From positions 20,180 to 84,179 of the forward strand of contig JADCGL010000028.1 of the NCBI GenBank assembly GCA_020248985.1: 64,000 nucleotides of DNA, written 5' to 3'. This stretch comes from Telmatospirillum sp. (GTDB taxonomy: Bacteria > Pseudomonadota > Alphaproteobacteria > CACIAM-22H2). Position 1 is the first letter of the stretch. Every line of letters starts with the position of its first letter. Below, in pieces: positions 1 through 8,493 of the stretch. Under the pieces are notes generated by a model, which saw nothing but the letters and a program-made list of their open reading frames with translations, was not told the origin of the DNA and did not search any database. The position numbers and the translations under genes are program-made.

Positions 1-37
1 GCGAGAGGATTCGAACCTCCGGCCCCTAACTCCCGAA
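1..37 (-). repeat. tRNA-Pro(CGG) 3'-half remnant, copy 1 (cut by window edge)
   Basis: Read on the minus strand, this is the anticodon loop (TTCGGGA), 3' anticodon stem, variable loop, T arm and part of the acceptor strand of a tRNA-Pro. The CCA end would lie outside the window. The 5' half is absent: the base after the anticodon loop does not continue into the matching stem. It is therefore not a functional tRNA and looks like an attachment-site remnant. Three further copies occur in the window. Confidence 0.8.
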
Positions 38-125
38 GAATTTAAGCTTCCAAGGTTATCAATGGCAGTTGGAATTTTCCGCGGACTTTTTGGGGTGAGA
101 TCTCTCGCAGGTCGAATCGGCAGCC

Positions 126-1079
126 TCAAACGCCGTCGATCGCACGCTCCTTTTCGAGCATGTAGGCGCCTGCGCGAATTGGCACAGCGGCCTCTTGCGC
201 ATCGCCCGCGACCGGGGCGACGAGCGCGTCGTGATTTGGATGAAGAAAATAGGCGATCGATTGGCGTGCGCGCTGGGGCGCGCCCGGCGGCGGGTTTGCC
301 ACGCGGTGCAAGTTCGAAACCCACCGCCCGCCGGTCCAGCGCTCCATCATGTCGCCGATATTGACGACGAACAGCTCGGGTCGGCACGGGACGTCGATCC
401 AAGCGCCGTCGCGTATCTTGACCTGCAGACCATCCCCGCCCGGCGCTTGTGCAAGAATCGTCAAAGCACCGTAATCTGTATGCGCACCCGCACGCACTTG
501 CCCGGGCAGCGGCGGGGCGGTTTGCGCGGGATAGTGGATCGTGCTGAGAATCGAGAAATGCCGGTCGATCTTGTCGGCGAACCAGTCGGGCGGCAGCGCC
601 AGCGCGCTGGCAAAGAGCCGCATCAGCTCCGCGCCAAGCCGCTCCATATGCGCGTAATACGCCGCGAGAGGTGCGGCAAGTTCGGGCGGCAGGCGGTTCG
701 GCCGGTGGAACATGCGCGCCTCGGCCGTATGAAAAAAGGGATCGTCAAGATCGAAGCGCCCCGCCATGAAATACTCGCGCAAATCGGGCGGCTGTTCGAC
801 GCCCTCTTTGGCCGCAAGGCCCGAGCCTGCGGGCCGGTGGTAGCCGTGATGGCGTGCATCGAGCGCCGGGGCGAAGCTCGCCTTCTCATCCGGCGTTCGC
901 GCGAAAAACTGCGCGGACGCCGCGAAGGCGGCTTCTATGGCCGCAGCCGGAACGCCGTGACCGGCAATCGCGAAGAATCCGACCGCGCAGTTTGCCGCGT
1001 CGATCGCCGAGGCGGTCGCCGCCATCGAATCGCCCTCTCGAAGTCCGGCCAAATCGAATACGGGAACGGTTGGCAGCAT
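126..1079 (-). CDS. Isopenicillin N synthase-like 2-oxoglutarate/Fe(II) oxygenase
   Basis: A 317-residue soluble oxygenase of the IPNS/2OG-Fe(II) family. The N-terminal non-haem dioxygenase domain contains the typical GFFAIAGHGVP stretch near residue 40. The C-terminal jelly roll shows the metal ligands HTD (in GAHTDYGAL) and a distal His (in SNLHRV), followed by an Arg/Ser pair (RQSIAYF) that would bind the co-substrate carboxylate. The start is chosen because GAGGAG lies about 10 nt upstream. It is divergent from the alpha/beta hydrolase at 1128, with 48 bp between the starts. A second oxygenase of the same family is at 7453. The family oxidises many small molecules, so the substrate cannot be read from sequence; the neighbours suggest a nitrogenous heterocycle or its ring-opened product. 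Family call firm, substrate unknown. Confidence 0.85.
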   Translation of the reverse strand: MLPTVPVFDLAGLREGDSMAATASAIDAANCAVGFFAIAGHGVPAAAIEAAFAASAQFFARTPDEKASFAPALDARHHGYHRPAGSGLAAKEGVEQPPDLREYFMAGRFDLDDPFFHTAEARMFHRPNRLPPELAAPLAAYYAHMERLGAELMRLFASALALPPDWFADKIDRHFSILSTIHYPAQTAPPLPGQVRAGAHTDYGALTILAQAPGGDGLQVKIRDGAWIDVPCRPELFVVNIGDMMERWTGGRWVSNLHRVANPPPGAPQRARQSIAYFLHPNHDALVAPVAGDAQEAAVPIRAGAYMLEKERAIDGV

Positions 1080-1127
1080 GATTGCAACGACTCCTCGGAA
1101 AACGGTACGCCTGCCGGAGGGAACGCC

Positions 1128-1964
1128 ATGGAACTTTATCGCGGCATGGACCGCGCAGCGCTCGACGTTGCATACAACAATCGTGCCGTCGTGCCGGATT
1201 GGCAGGGCTATCTCGAGCGATGGCGCGCGCGCAGCGACGCGATCTATGCCGCGCGCCCGGTGCTGCGCGATCTGCGCTACGGGCCGGGTCCCCGCCAGCG
1301 GATCGATCTCTTTCCGTGCGGCAAGCCGGAGGCGCCCGCGATCCTGTTTCTGCACGGCGGCTATTGGCAATGGAACGACAAGGAAGGTCAGGCCTTCGTT
1401 GCCGAAGGCCTGCTCACAAACGGGTTCGATGTGGCGATCGGCGAATACAGCTTGGCGCCTGAAGCGCGCATGCGGACGATCTGTGCCGAGGCATTCGCGA
1501 TGGTCGAATGGCTTGCAGCCGAATTGCCCGCGCGCGGGCTCGGCGAAGGGGGACTGTACCTGTCGGGAATCTCGACTGGGGCCCATTTGATGGCGCTCGC
1601 ACTCGGGCATGCGGCCGTACGCGGCGCATTGCTGATCAGCGGTATCTACGATCTCGAGCCGATCCGCCTGTCGTCGCTCAACGATGCGATCGGCATGGAT
1701 GAGGGCGAAGCGCGCGCATGTGCGCCGCTGCACGCTGTTCCCTCGCGAACGGCGCCCACGATCCTCGCCTTCGGCGCCTACGAGCGGCCGGAGATTCGCC
1801 GCCAATCGGCGGACTACGCCGCATGCCTCGAAGCGCTCGGCCGACGCGCGCGTCCGATGCCCATTTCGAGCTGCGATCATTTTTCGGTGCTCGAAACGCT
1901 GGCCGACCCGACGGGTGTACTTGCCCAAGAGGCAGCGAAGCTGACGCAACTCGCGCAGCGCTAG
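1128..1964 (+). CDS. Alpha/beta hydrolase, kynurenine formamidase-like
   Basis: A 278-residue alpha/beta hydrolase resembling the BD-FAE/arylformamidase group. HGGYW near residue 75 supplies the oxyanion hole, GISTG near residue 148 carries the nucleophilic serine, and CDHFSVL near residue 248 supplies the likely catalytic histidine. Related enzymes hydrolyse N-formylkynurenine, carbamates or short esters. GGAGGG sits 8 nt before the ATG. It is the first gene of the plus-strand run of cassette 1, 119 bp before the amidohydrolase. With that gene and the amidase at 8490 it fits stepwise hydrolysis of amide or formamide bonds. A true kynurenine role is not supported, since no kynureninase or tryptophan dioxygenase is nearby. 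Confidence 0.8.
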   Translation: MELYRGMDRAALDVAYNNRAVVPDWQGYLERWRARSDAIYAARPVLRDLRYGPGPRQRIDLFPCGKPEAPAILFLHGGYWQWNDKEGQAFVAEGLLTNGFDVAIGEYSLAPEARMRTICAEAFAMVEWLAAELPARGLGEGGLYLSGISTGAHLMALALGHAAVRGALLISGIYDLEPIRLSSLNDAIGMDEGEARACAPLHAVPSRTAPTILAFGAYERPEIRRQSADYAACLEALGRRARPMPISSCDHFSVLETLADPTGVLAQEAAKLTQLAQR

Positions 1965-2083
1965 CCCAGAAAACATCCCGTACTGCATAAAATTTGAGCA
2001 TCGTTTCGGCGCCGCGCGCGCGCATGCCGCCGAAGCGATGGCATGTCGCTTGCAGCTTTCGTCTTTTGAAACAAGGAGTAGCT

Positions 2084-3637
2084 TTGTCGCAACGGGTCCA
2101 GAAAACGTTGATCGCGGGTGGGTTGGTCGTACGCGCGTCACCGCACGGCTACGCTTGGGAACGCGCCGATCTGCTGATCGACGGCGACATCATTGCCGCG
2201 ATCGAAGCGCCGGGCACCGTTGCGCCCGCACGAGCCGACGAAACGCTCGACGGCGCACGGCTGCTCGTGTTGCCGGGCCTCGTCAACGGTCACGTCCATT
2301 CGTGGGACCATTACCTCAAAGGCTGCCTTGAGAATCTGACGACCGAAGTTGCCATGTCGTTGATCCGGCCGCGCAAGGCTGTGCCGATCACGCCGCGGCA
2401 GATGTATCTGCGCACGGTCGTCGGCGCGCTCGAATCGTTGCGCACCGGGGCAACGACGATCGTGGACGATCTATCGCTTGGCCAGTTCTTTTCGCGCGAA
2501 CATGTCGATGCGGCCTTCCAAGCCTACGAAGATACCGGCACGCGCGCGATGGTCGGCTTTTCGATGATCGACCGCGCGGTCGTCGATTCCTATCCGTTCG
2601 GCGAGGCCGAGTTTCCGGCTATGTTGCTGGCCGAATTGCGCGGCCTGCCGCGCCCGACGGCCGACCAGCTGCTCGGCCTCGTGCGCGACCTCGCGCGCGC
2701 AGGCAAACATCCGAAATCGGCGCGCGTGTCGACGCTCGTATCGCCGTCGGCGCCGCATCGCTGCACCGACGGATTCCTGGTCGCGAGCCGAAATCTCGCC
2801 GACGAACTCGATCTGCCGGTGATGACGCATTGCCAGGAAACGCGCATGCAGCTCATCACGGCGGAAGAGTTCTACGGCCGCTCGCTCGTGGCACATCTGG
2901 AGGCACTCGGCTTTCTCAAGACCAATACGACGCTGATCCACGCGACCTGGCTGTCCGAGCGCGACATCGCAATCATCGCGCGGTCCGGCGCTTCGGTTCA
3001 GTACAATCCCTGGAGCAACGCGATCATGGGCTCGGGCCTCGCACCGGTGCGCGCGTGTCTCGACGCAGGCATCAACGTGTCGATGGGCTCGGACGGGTGC
3101 GGTCTGCTTTACGGCGTCAACATGCTCAATACGCTAGGTACCGGTGCTGTCTTGCCGAAGATCGCCACGCCGGATGCAGCACTCTGGCCGACGGCCGAGG
3201 AAATCTACCGGGCGGGCAGCGAGGGCGGCGCACGCGCATTCGGTCTCGGCGACCGGATCGGACGGATCGAGCCCGGCTACAAGGCAGATCTCGTCTGCTA
3301 CGATCTCGATGCGACGACGCTGACACCGCTCAACCATCCCATCCGGCAGATCGTCTATGGCGAGCGCGGGGCTGCGATCCGCGAAGTCTTCGTCGACGGT
3401 CGCCACGTCATCCGCAACGGGCGCAACGCAATGGTCGACGAGACCAAGCTGCTGCGCGAAATGCAAGACGCACATGCCGAGATGGCCGACACGCTCGTCG
3501 CCTCGCAAGAAGATGCGGCCCCATTCCACGACGCACTGACACGCGTCTATTTGCGGGCACTCGCCTGCCCGGTCGCGCACGACCATTACGCCGCACTGAT
3601 GACCGGCAACAATATCGCGCCGAGGCCCGTATCGTGA
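2084..3637 (+). CDS. Amidohydrolase of the deaminase/chlorohydrolase (ATZ/TRZ) type
   Basis: A 517-residue metal-dependent hydrolase with a composite beta-sandwich plus TIM-barrel layout. Metal ligands visible are HVHSWDH near residue 72, a His in MTHCQET, a His in LIHATWL and an Asp in MGSDGCG. This pattern matches single-metal deaminases and hydrolases that act on guanine, cytosine, triazines or cyclic amidines. The start is TTG, preferred because AAGGAG lies 5-6 nt upstream at 2073-2078; no ATG there has a comparable site. The stop overlaps the GTG of the transport ATPase (GTGA), so translation is coupled. Function inferred: hydrolytic attack on the imported compound or its first product. 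Confidence 0.85.
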   Translation: MSQRVQKTLIAGGLVVRASPHGYAWERADLLIDGDIIAAIEAPGTVAPARADETLDGARLLVLPGLVNGHVHSWDHYLKGCLENLTTEVAMSLIRPRKAVPITPRQMYLRTVVGALESLRTGATTIVDDLSLGQFFSREHVDAAFQAYEDTGTRAMVGFSMIDRAVVDSYPFGEAEFPAMLLAELRGLPRPTADQLLGLVRDLARAGKHPKSARVSTLVSPSAPHRCTDGFLVASRNLADELDLPVMTHCQETRMQLITAEEFYGRSLVAHLEALGFLKTNTTLIHATWLSERDIAIIARSGASVQYNPWSNAIMGSGLAPVRACLDAGINVSMGSDGCGLLYGVNMLNTLGTGAVLPKIATPDAALWPTAEEIYRAGSEGGARAFGLGDRIGRIEPGYKADLVCYDLDATTLTPLNHPIRQIVYGERGAAIREVFVDGRHVIRNGRNAMVDETKLLREMQDAHAEMADTLVASQEDAAPFHDALTRVYLRALACPVAHDHYAALMTGNNIAPRPVS

Positions 3638-4728
3638 CGGTCGCAGGTGCCAAACTGACGATCTCGAACGTCTCGCACGCCTATGCGGGCGTGCCGGCGC
3701 TGGCGGACGTTTCGTTCGACGTGCCGGCCGGCGATCTCACAGCACTGCTCGGGCCCTCGGGCTGCGGCAAGACCACGCTGCTGCGCATCATCGCAGGCTT
3801 CTTCCGACAGACCCAAGGCTCGGTGCTGGTTAACGGCGCGCCCATCGACGACTTGCCGGCAGCCAAACGCAATGTCGGCATCGTGTTCCAGAACTACGCC
3901 CTGTTCCCGCATTTGGACGTCGCGCGCAATGTCGGCTACGGGCTGCGAGCGCAGGGCGCAAAAGGGCCGATGGTCGAGGCGCGCATCGACGAGATGCTGC
4001 GTCTCGTCAAGATGGCCAAGTTCGCCAATCGCCTGCCGGGCGAGTTGTCGGGCGGCCAGCAGCAACGCGTGGCCTTGGCCCGCGCACTCGCCGTGTCGCC
4101 GCGCATTGTGCTGCTCGACGAGCCGTTCTCGGCACTCGACAAGGCGCTGCGCCTCGACATGCAGATCGAGGTCAAGTCGCTGCTCAGGCAATCGGGCGTG
4201 ACGTCGATCATCGTCACCCACGATCAGGAGGAGGCCTTGTCGATGGCCGACCGGATCGTGGTGCTGAACCAAGGCCAAATCGAGCAGATCGGCGGCCCGT
4301 CGGAACTTTACGACACGCCGCGCTCGCTGTTCGTCAATACCTTCATCGGCCATGTGAACGTCATCGAAGGCCGCCTGCTGGGCCGCGAAGGATCGGCGCT
4401 CGCCATCGACGTCGCGGGCGTAGGCCGGATCACCGTGCCGACGGACAAGAAGTATCCGCCGGGCCAGGTGCTGACCGTGACCGTCAGGCCCGAAAATCTC
4501 GTTCCCGATCCGCAAGGTCCGTTCGCCGGAACCGTTCGCCAGATCCTGCCGCTCGGCCCGGTCGATGTGATCGAAGTCGTGCTGCCGGGCGGGACTGCGC
4601 TCAAGGTTTCGCTGCCGCACGCCGTGGGCGGTGTGACACTGGCGCCTGGTGCCGCGTTGAGTCTCGCGGTGCGCGATCCCGCCGGCTGCGGCGTGTTTTC
4701 CACTGCCAGCGCACCACAAACCGCTTGA
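3634..4728 (+). CDS. Polyamine-type ABC transporter ATPase (PotA-like)
   Basis: A 364-residue ATPase driving the importer encoded by the next three genes. The nucleotide-binding domain has Walker A GPSGCGKTT, Q-loop FQNYALFPH, signature LSGGQQQ, Walker B IVLLDEPFSALD and switch His in VTHDQEEA. Residues from about 240 form the TOBE/MOP-like regulatory domain usual in the PotA/FbpC group. The start is GTG overlapping the previous stop. The order ATPase, binding protein, permease, permease is typical of this family. Substrates of the family range from polyamines to iron and small organic compounds, so the ligand is unassigned; the catabolic neighbours suggest a nitrogen compound. Confidence 0.9.
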   Translation: MTVAGAKLTISNVSHAYAGVPALADVSFDVPAGDLTALLGPSGCGKTTLLRIIAGFFRQTQGSVLVNGAPIDDLPAAKRNVGIVFQNYALFPHLDVARNVGYGLRAQGAKGPMVEARIDEMLRLVKMAKFANRLPGELSGGQQQRVALARALAVSPRIVLLDEPFSALDKALRLDMQIEVKSLLRQSGVTSIIVTHDQEEALSMADRIVVLNQGQIEQIGGPSELYDTPRSLFVNTFIGHVNVIEGRLLGREGSALAIDVAGVGRITVPTDKKYPPGQVLTVTVRPENLVPDPQGPFAGTVRQILPLGPVDVIEVVLPGGTALKVSLPHAVGGVTLAPGAALSLAVRDPAGCGVFSTASAPQTA

Positions 4729-4757
4729 ATTCCACTCGAAGCAAGGAGCCAAAAGCC

Positions 4758-5798
4758 ATGAAACTCGATCGCCGTTCGATGCTGGGTCTTGCCGCGGGCG
4801 GTCTTGCCGCCTCGGCTTTCGACGCGCGCGCGCAAGCCCGCGAATTGTTCGCCGTGACCTATCCCGGGTCCGTCGATGAAAGCTTCAAGCAGGTGGTCGG
4901 ACCGCAGGTCCGCAGTCGGCTCGGCGTCGCCCCCACCTTCACGCCGCTGCTGAACGCCGAGGTCATCGGCCGTCTGCAGGCCTCGGGTGCGAACCCGCCC
5001 TTCGACGTCGGCATGTGGGACAACGGACCGCTGATCCTCGCCAAGGAAGCGGGTCTGCTCGAAAAATTCCCCGAATCGGCGATGAACAATATGCGCGGTC
5101 TGCCCGCGCAATTCGTCGATCCGGACGGCTACGGCCCCGCCTTCGCTGTGACGATGATCGGCATCGGCTACAACCCGAAGCGCATCGCCGGCAAGCCCAC
5201 GTCGTGGGAAGATTTCTGGAAGCCCGCGAACAAGGGCAAGGTCGGCATTGTCGGGCCCGCGTCGAATCTCGGCACGGCGTTCCTTGTCGAAGTCGCCAAA
5301 CTGCGCGGCGGCTCGCCCACCAACGTCGAGCCCGGCTTTCGCGCGCTGCAACAGCTCTTGCCGAATCTCGCGGCGATCCCCGCCAACCCGGGGGCGCTCT
5401 CGACCGCGTTCCAGCAGGGCCAGATCGATATGGCGCCCATGTACTTCAACAACGCCGCCGTGCTGAAGGCGCGCGGCGTGGACATCGAATTCGCCATCCC
5501 CGATTCCGGCCTGCAGATTCAGACCATCACCCTGACGCTGATAAAGAACGCCAAGAATCCGGAGGCCGCGGCGCGTTTCATCGACATGATGCTCGATCCG
5601 GCGATCCAGGCGCAGCTCGAGGCCGCCCCGTGGACGACGTTCCCGGCCAAGCCCGGTGTGGCGCTGACCGGCGCCAACAAGGAACTCGTGCCCGACCTTG
5701 CCACGCTGATGACCAAAGGCTCCTTCCTCGATTGGAAGACCTTCATCGGCAACCGGCCGCAATGGGTCGAACGCTTCAACCGCGAGATTCGCGTCTGA
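4758..5798 (+). CDS. ABC transporter periplasmic substrate-binding protein (PotD/family 1-like)
   Basis: A 346-residue secreted binding protein. The N-terminus carries a twin-arginine-like signal (RRSMLGLAAGG) ending near DARAQA, then a two-lobe solute-binding fold of the spermidine/putrescine or iron type. The start at 4758 is preferred over an upstream in-frame ATG because AAGGAG precedes it by about 10 nt and the signal peptide then has normal length. The stop overlaps the ATG of the first permease. It should deliver ligand to the permeases at 5798 and 6642. The ligand is not predictable from sequence. Confidence 0.88.
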   Translation: MKLDRRSMLGLAAGGLAASAFDARAQARELFAVTYPGSVDESFKQVVGPQVRSRLGVAPTFTPLLNAEVIGRLQASGANPPFDVGMWDNGPLILAKEAGLLEKFPESAMNNMRGLPAQFVDPDGYGPAFAVTMIGIGYNPKRIAGKPTSWEDFWKPANKGKVGIVGPASNLGTAFLVEVAKLRGGSPTNVEPGFRALQQLLPNLAAIPANPGALSTAFQQGQIDMAPMYFNNAAVLKARGVDIEFAIPDSGLQIQTITLTLIKNAKNPEAAARFIDMMLDPAIQAQLEAAPWTTFPAKPGVALTGANKELVPDLATLMTKGSFLDWKTFIGNRPQWVERFNREIRV

Positions 5799-6649
5799 TG
5801 CGGCGGGCGGGCGGCAAAGCGGCGGCATTCCTGCCGGCGGCACCGCTCGCCCTTTTCTTCGCGCTTGCCTACCTGCTGCCCATCGCGATTCTCGGGGCGG
5901 TGTCGTTCCGCACCGATCTGCGCGCAGGCGACTGGACGATCGCGCACTACGGCGCCTTCCTCGGCGACGGCTTCACCCTGTCGATCCTGCTCGATACACT
6001 TTGGCTCGGGCTGCAGGTCGTCGTCGTCACGCTGCTGATCGCCTATCCGCTCGGCCTCGTCTACATGCGCGCGGGTCCCCGGGTGCGCGCATTGCTTGTG
6101 TTCCTCATCTTGCTGCCGCTGCTGACCAACACGGTCGTGCGCACCTTCGCCTGGATGGCGATCCTGGGACGCAACGGCCTGGTCGATACGCTCGCAGCCA
6201 CGCTCGGATTCACAAACGAACCGCTGCGGCTGCTCTATTCGCGCACCGGGCTCGTGATAGCACTGGCGCAGATCTACTTGCCGCTGATGGCGCTGCCGCT
6301 CAACAACAGCCTCGCAAAAATCGACGGCAATCTGCTGCGCGCCGCTGAGGGCCTCGGCGCCTCCAGCGCCCATCTCTTCCGCACGGTGATCCTGCCGCTG
6401 TCGCTGCCCGGGGCGGTCGCAGGCTGCCTGCTCGTCTTTGCAGGTGCCACCACCGCCTTCATCACCCAGACATTGGTCGGTGGCGGCCGGCAGATTTTCA
6501 TGCCGCTTTTCATCTACCAGCAGGCGCTCGGCGTGCAGCGTTGGGCCTTCGCCGCAGCGGCGTCCGTCGTATTCGCTCTCACCGTCATGGCTGTCGTCTA
6601 CGCTTTCAACCGCTTCGCGCGCGCGCGCCTGCGAGGCGTCGATGCGTGA
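5798..6649 (+). CDS. ABC transporter permease 1 (PotB/PotH-like)
   Basis: A 283-residue inner-membrane permease with about six hydrophobic segments, starting with a long one near residues 10-35. The cytoplasmic EAA loop is seen as AAEGLGASSAHLF near residue 188, the contact site for the ATPase. ATG overlaps the stop of the binding protein. It pairs with the permease at 6642 to form a heterodimeric channel, as usual in PotABCD-type importers. Confidence 0.9.
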   Translation: MRRAGGKAAAFLPAAPLALFFALAYLLPIAILGAVSFRTDLRAGDWTIAHYGAFLGDGFTLSILLDTLWLGLQVVVVTLLIAYPLGLVYMRAGPRVRALLVFLILLPLLTNTVVRTFAWMAILGRNGLVDTLAATLGFTNEPLRLLYSRTGLVIALAQIYLPLMALPLNNSLAKIDGNLLRAAEGLGASSAHLFRTVILPLSLPGAVAGCLLVFAGATTAFITQTLVGGGRQIFMPLFIYQQALGVQRWAFAAAASVVFALTVMAVVYAFNRFARARLRGVDA

Positions 6650-7448
6650 GGCACGCAATATCCCGTTCGACCTCGCGATTTGGATTGCGGGCGCCCTGGC
6701 GATCGTGCTGCTCGTCCTGCCCACGCTCGTCGTCGTGGCGATGTCGTTCACCAACGAGTTCACGCTGCGCTTCCCGCCGCGCAGCTGGTCCGCGCGCTGG
6801 TACGTCGAGCTGTTCTCGAATTCTCCGCAGATTCTTACCTCGGCGCTCGCGAGCCTGAAAGTCGCGGCGATCGCCACTTTAGTTTCGACGGCGCTCGGCA
6901 CGCTGGCGGCCGTCGCTCTTGCCGGCCGCAAGGATCGGCTGTCCATCGCACTCGATGCGTTCTTCATGTCGCCGATGGTTTTCCCGGCGATGTCGCTGGG
7001 CTTGGCGCTGCTGCTCGTGCTGTCGTTGGCGGGGGTTCGCCTTTCGCTGCTGACGCTGGCGATCGGCCACGTCGTCATTGCCACGCCGTTCGTCATACGG
7101 ATGGTTTCGGCTGCGGCCCAGCAGATGAACCCCGCATTGCTGGATTGCGCGGCAAGCCTCGGCGCATCGCGCATCCACGCGTTTTTCACGATCACGCTGC
7201 CGCTGATCCGCTCGGGCGTCGTCTCCGGCGCCATCGTCGCGTTCCTCACCTCGATCGACCACGTGCCGGTTTCGCTGATGCTTTCCGACCCGCGTACCGA
7301 AACGCTGCCGATCCATCTTTGGGCGATCCTCGAATCCAACCTCGACGTCCGCGTGGCGGCCGTTTCCGGCGTAATCGTCGCCGCGACGGTAGCGGTGATG
7401 CTGGTCGTCGATCGCCGAATGTTCGTGCCCGGCCGCGCGGGACGCTGA
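6642..7448 (+). CDS. ABC transporter permease 2 (PotC/PotI-like)
   Basis: A 268-residue inner-membrane permease with about six transmembrane segments. The EAA-type loop is CAASLGASRIHAFF near residue 170. The start overlaps the preceding permease gene by 8 nt, indicating translational coupling. It completes the four-component importer begun at 3634. The next gene follows after only 4 nt, so the catabolic enzymes are co-transcribed with the transporter. Confidence 0.9.
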   Translation: MREARNIPFDLAIWIAGALAIVLLVLPTLVVVAMSFTNEFTLRFPPRSWSARWYVELFSNSPQILTSALASLKVAAIATLVSTALGTLAAVALAGRKDRLSIALDAFFMSPMVFPAMSLGLALLLVLSLAGVRLSLLTLAIGHVVIATPFVIRMVSAAAQQMNPALLDCAASLGASRIHAFFTITLPLIRSGVVSGAIVAFLTSIDHVPVSLMLSDPRTETLPIHLWAILESNLDVRVAAVSGVIVAATVAVMLVVDRRMFVPGRAGR

Positions 7449-7452
7449 CAGC

Positions 7453-8493
7453 GTGGCTGCCAATCTGCCCTTGATCGACGTTTCGTGCGTGCGCGGATCG
7501 GATGCGGGTGCCAAACGCGCGGCCGCTTCCGCACTCGATGCGGCCGCACGCGAGCTGGGCTTTCTCGCGGTCGTCGGCCATGGCGTGCCGGACCGCTTGT
7601 TCGCATCGGCGATGGACGAAGCGCGCGCGTTCTTTGCACTACCCGAGACGGCCAAGAAGGCGTGCGCACGGCCCAGCCGCGAAGAAAGCCGCGGCTATGC
7701 CGCGATGGGCGGTGAAGCCCTCGGCAAAAGCCTCGGCTCAGAGGCCGTCTACGATCTCAAAGAAACCTTCGCGATCGGCCCCATCGACACCTATGCCCCC
7801 GAGGGACTCGGCGAGCACGCCTACCCGCACTATACGCCCAATGTTTGGCCGACCGGCCTGCCGCGCCTGCGCGCCGTCTGGGAGGCTTACTACAGGGAGA
7901 TGCAGCGCCTCGCCGACGATCTGTTGCGCCTCCTCGCAATCGCACTCGACCAGCCGGAGAACATGCTCGTGGCCAAGACAGGCCGCTGCTACTCCAATCT
8001 GCGCGCCCAACACTATCCGCCGTTGGCAGCACCCCCGCAGACGCGTCAACTGCGCGCAGGAGCGCATACGGACTACGGCGCCGTCACGGTTTTGCGCGGC
8101 GAGACGAACGCCGACGGGCTGCAGGTCGAAGTCGCAGACGGCGAATGGCGCGACATCGTCTTTCCCGAGGGCGCCTATGTCGTCAATCTCGGCGATCAGC
8201 TCGCAATGTGGTCGAACGACCGATGGCGCTCGACCCTCCATCGCGTCGCAGTGCCCGAAGACGCGGCGACGCGCGGCCGTGGGCGTCTGTCGCTCGGCTT
8301 CTTCCACATGCCCGACGCCGCGGCGACCATCGAATGCCTGCCGAATTGCGCCACGCCGGAGCGGCCGCCGCGCTATCCGCCCATCTCGGCGGGCTGGCAC
8401 AAGCGCCTCAAATTCGCGATGGCGAACGGGCTCGACGATGTCGTCGCATCGGCGCCCGAGAGCGCGCGCCGCGCCGTTGCAGCGTGGCGATGA
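7453..8493 (+). CDS. Isopenicillin N synthase-like 2-oxoglutarate/Fe(II) oxygenase
   Basis: A 346-residue oxygenase of the same family as the minus-strand gene at 126, but clearly diverged. The N-terminal domain shows LGFLAVVGHGVP near residue 37. The iron site is HTD (GAHTDYGAV near residue 202) plus a distal His (STLHRV), with an Arg in GRLSLGFF for the co-substrate. The start is GTG, 4 nt after the permease stop. Its end overlaps the amidase start (ATGA). Expected chemistry is O2- and 2OG-dependent hydroxylation or ring oxidation of the imported compound, just before amide hydrolysis. Family certain, reaction inferred. Confidence 0.87.
   Translation: MAANLPLIDVSCVRGSDAGAKRAAASALDAAARELGFLAVVGHGVPDRLFASAMDEARAFFALPETAKKACARPSREESRGYAAMGGEALGKSLGSEAVYDLKETFAIGPIDTYAPEGLGEHAYPHYTPNVWPTGLPRLRAVWEAYYREMQRLADDLLRLLAIALDQPENMLVAKTGRCYSNLRAQHYPPLAAPPQTRQLRAGAHTDYGAVTVLRGETNADGLQVEVADGEWRDIVFPEGAYVVNLGDQLAMWSNDRWRSTLHRVAVPEDAATRGRGRLSLGFFHMPDAAATIECLPNCATPERPPRYPPISAGWHKRLKFAMANGLDDVVASAPESARRAVAAWR

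Noticed and set aside
5519..7669. Long minus-strand open frame opposite the ABC permease genes
   Set aside because: It is antisense to well-supported overlapping genes with family motifs. GC-rich DNA commonly keeps such antisense frames open, and it shows no recognisable domain.
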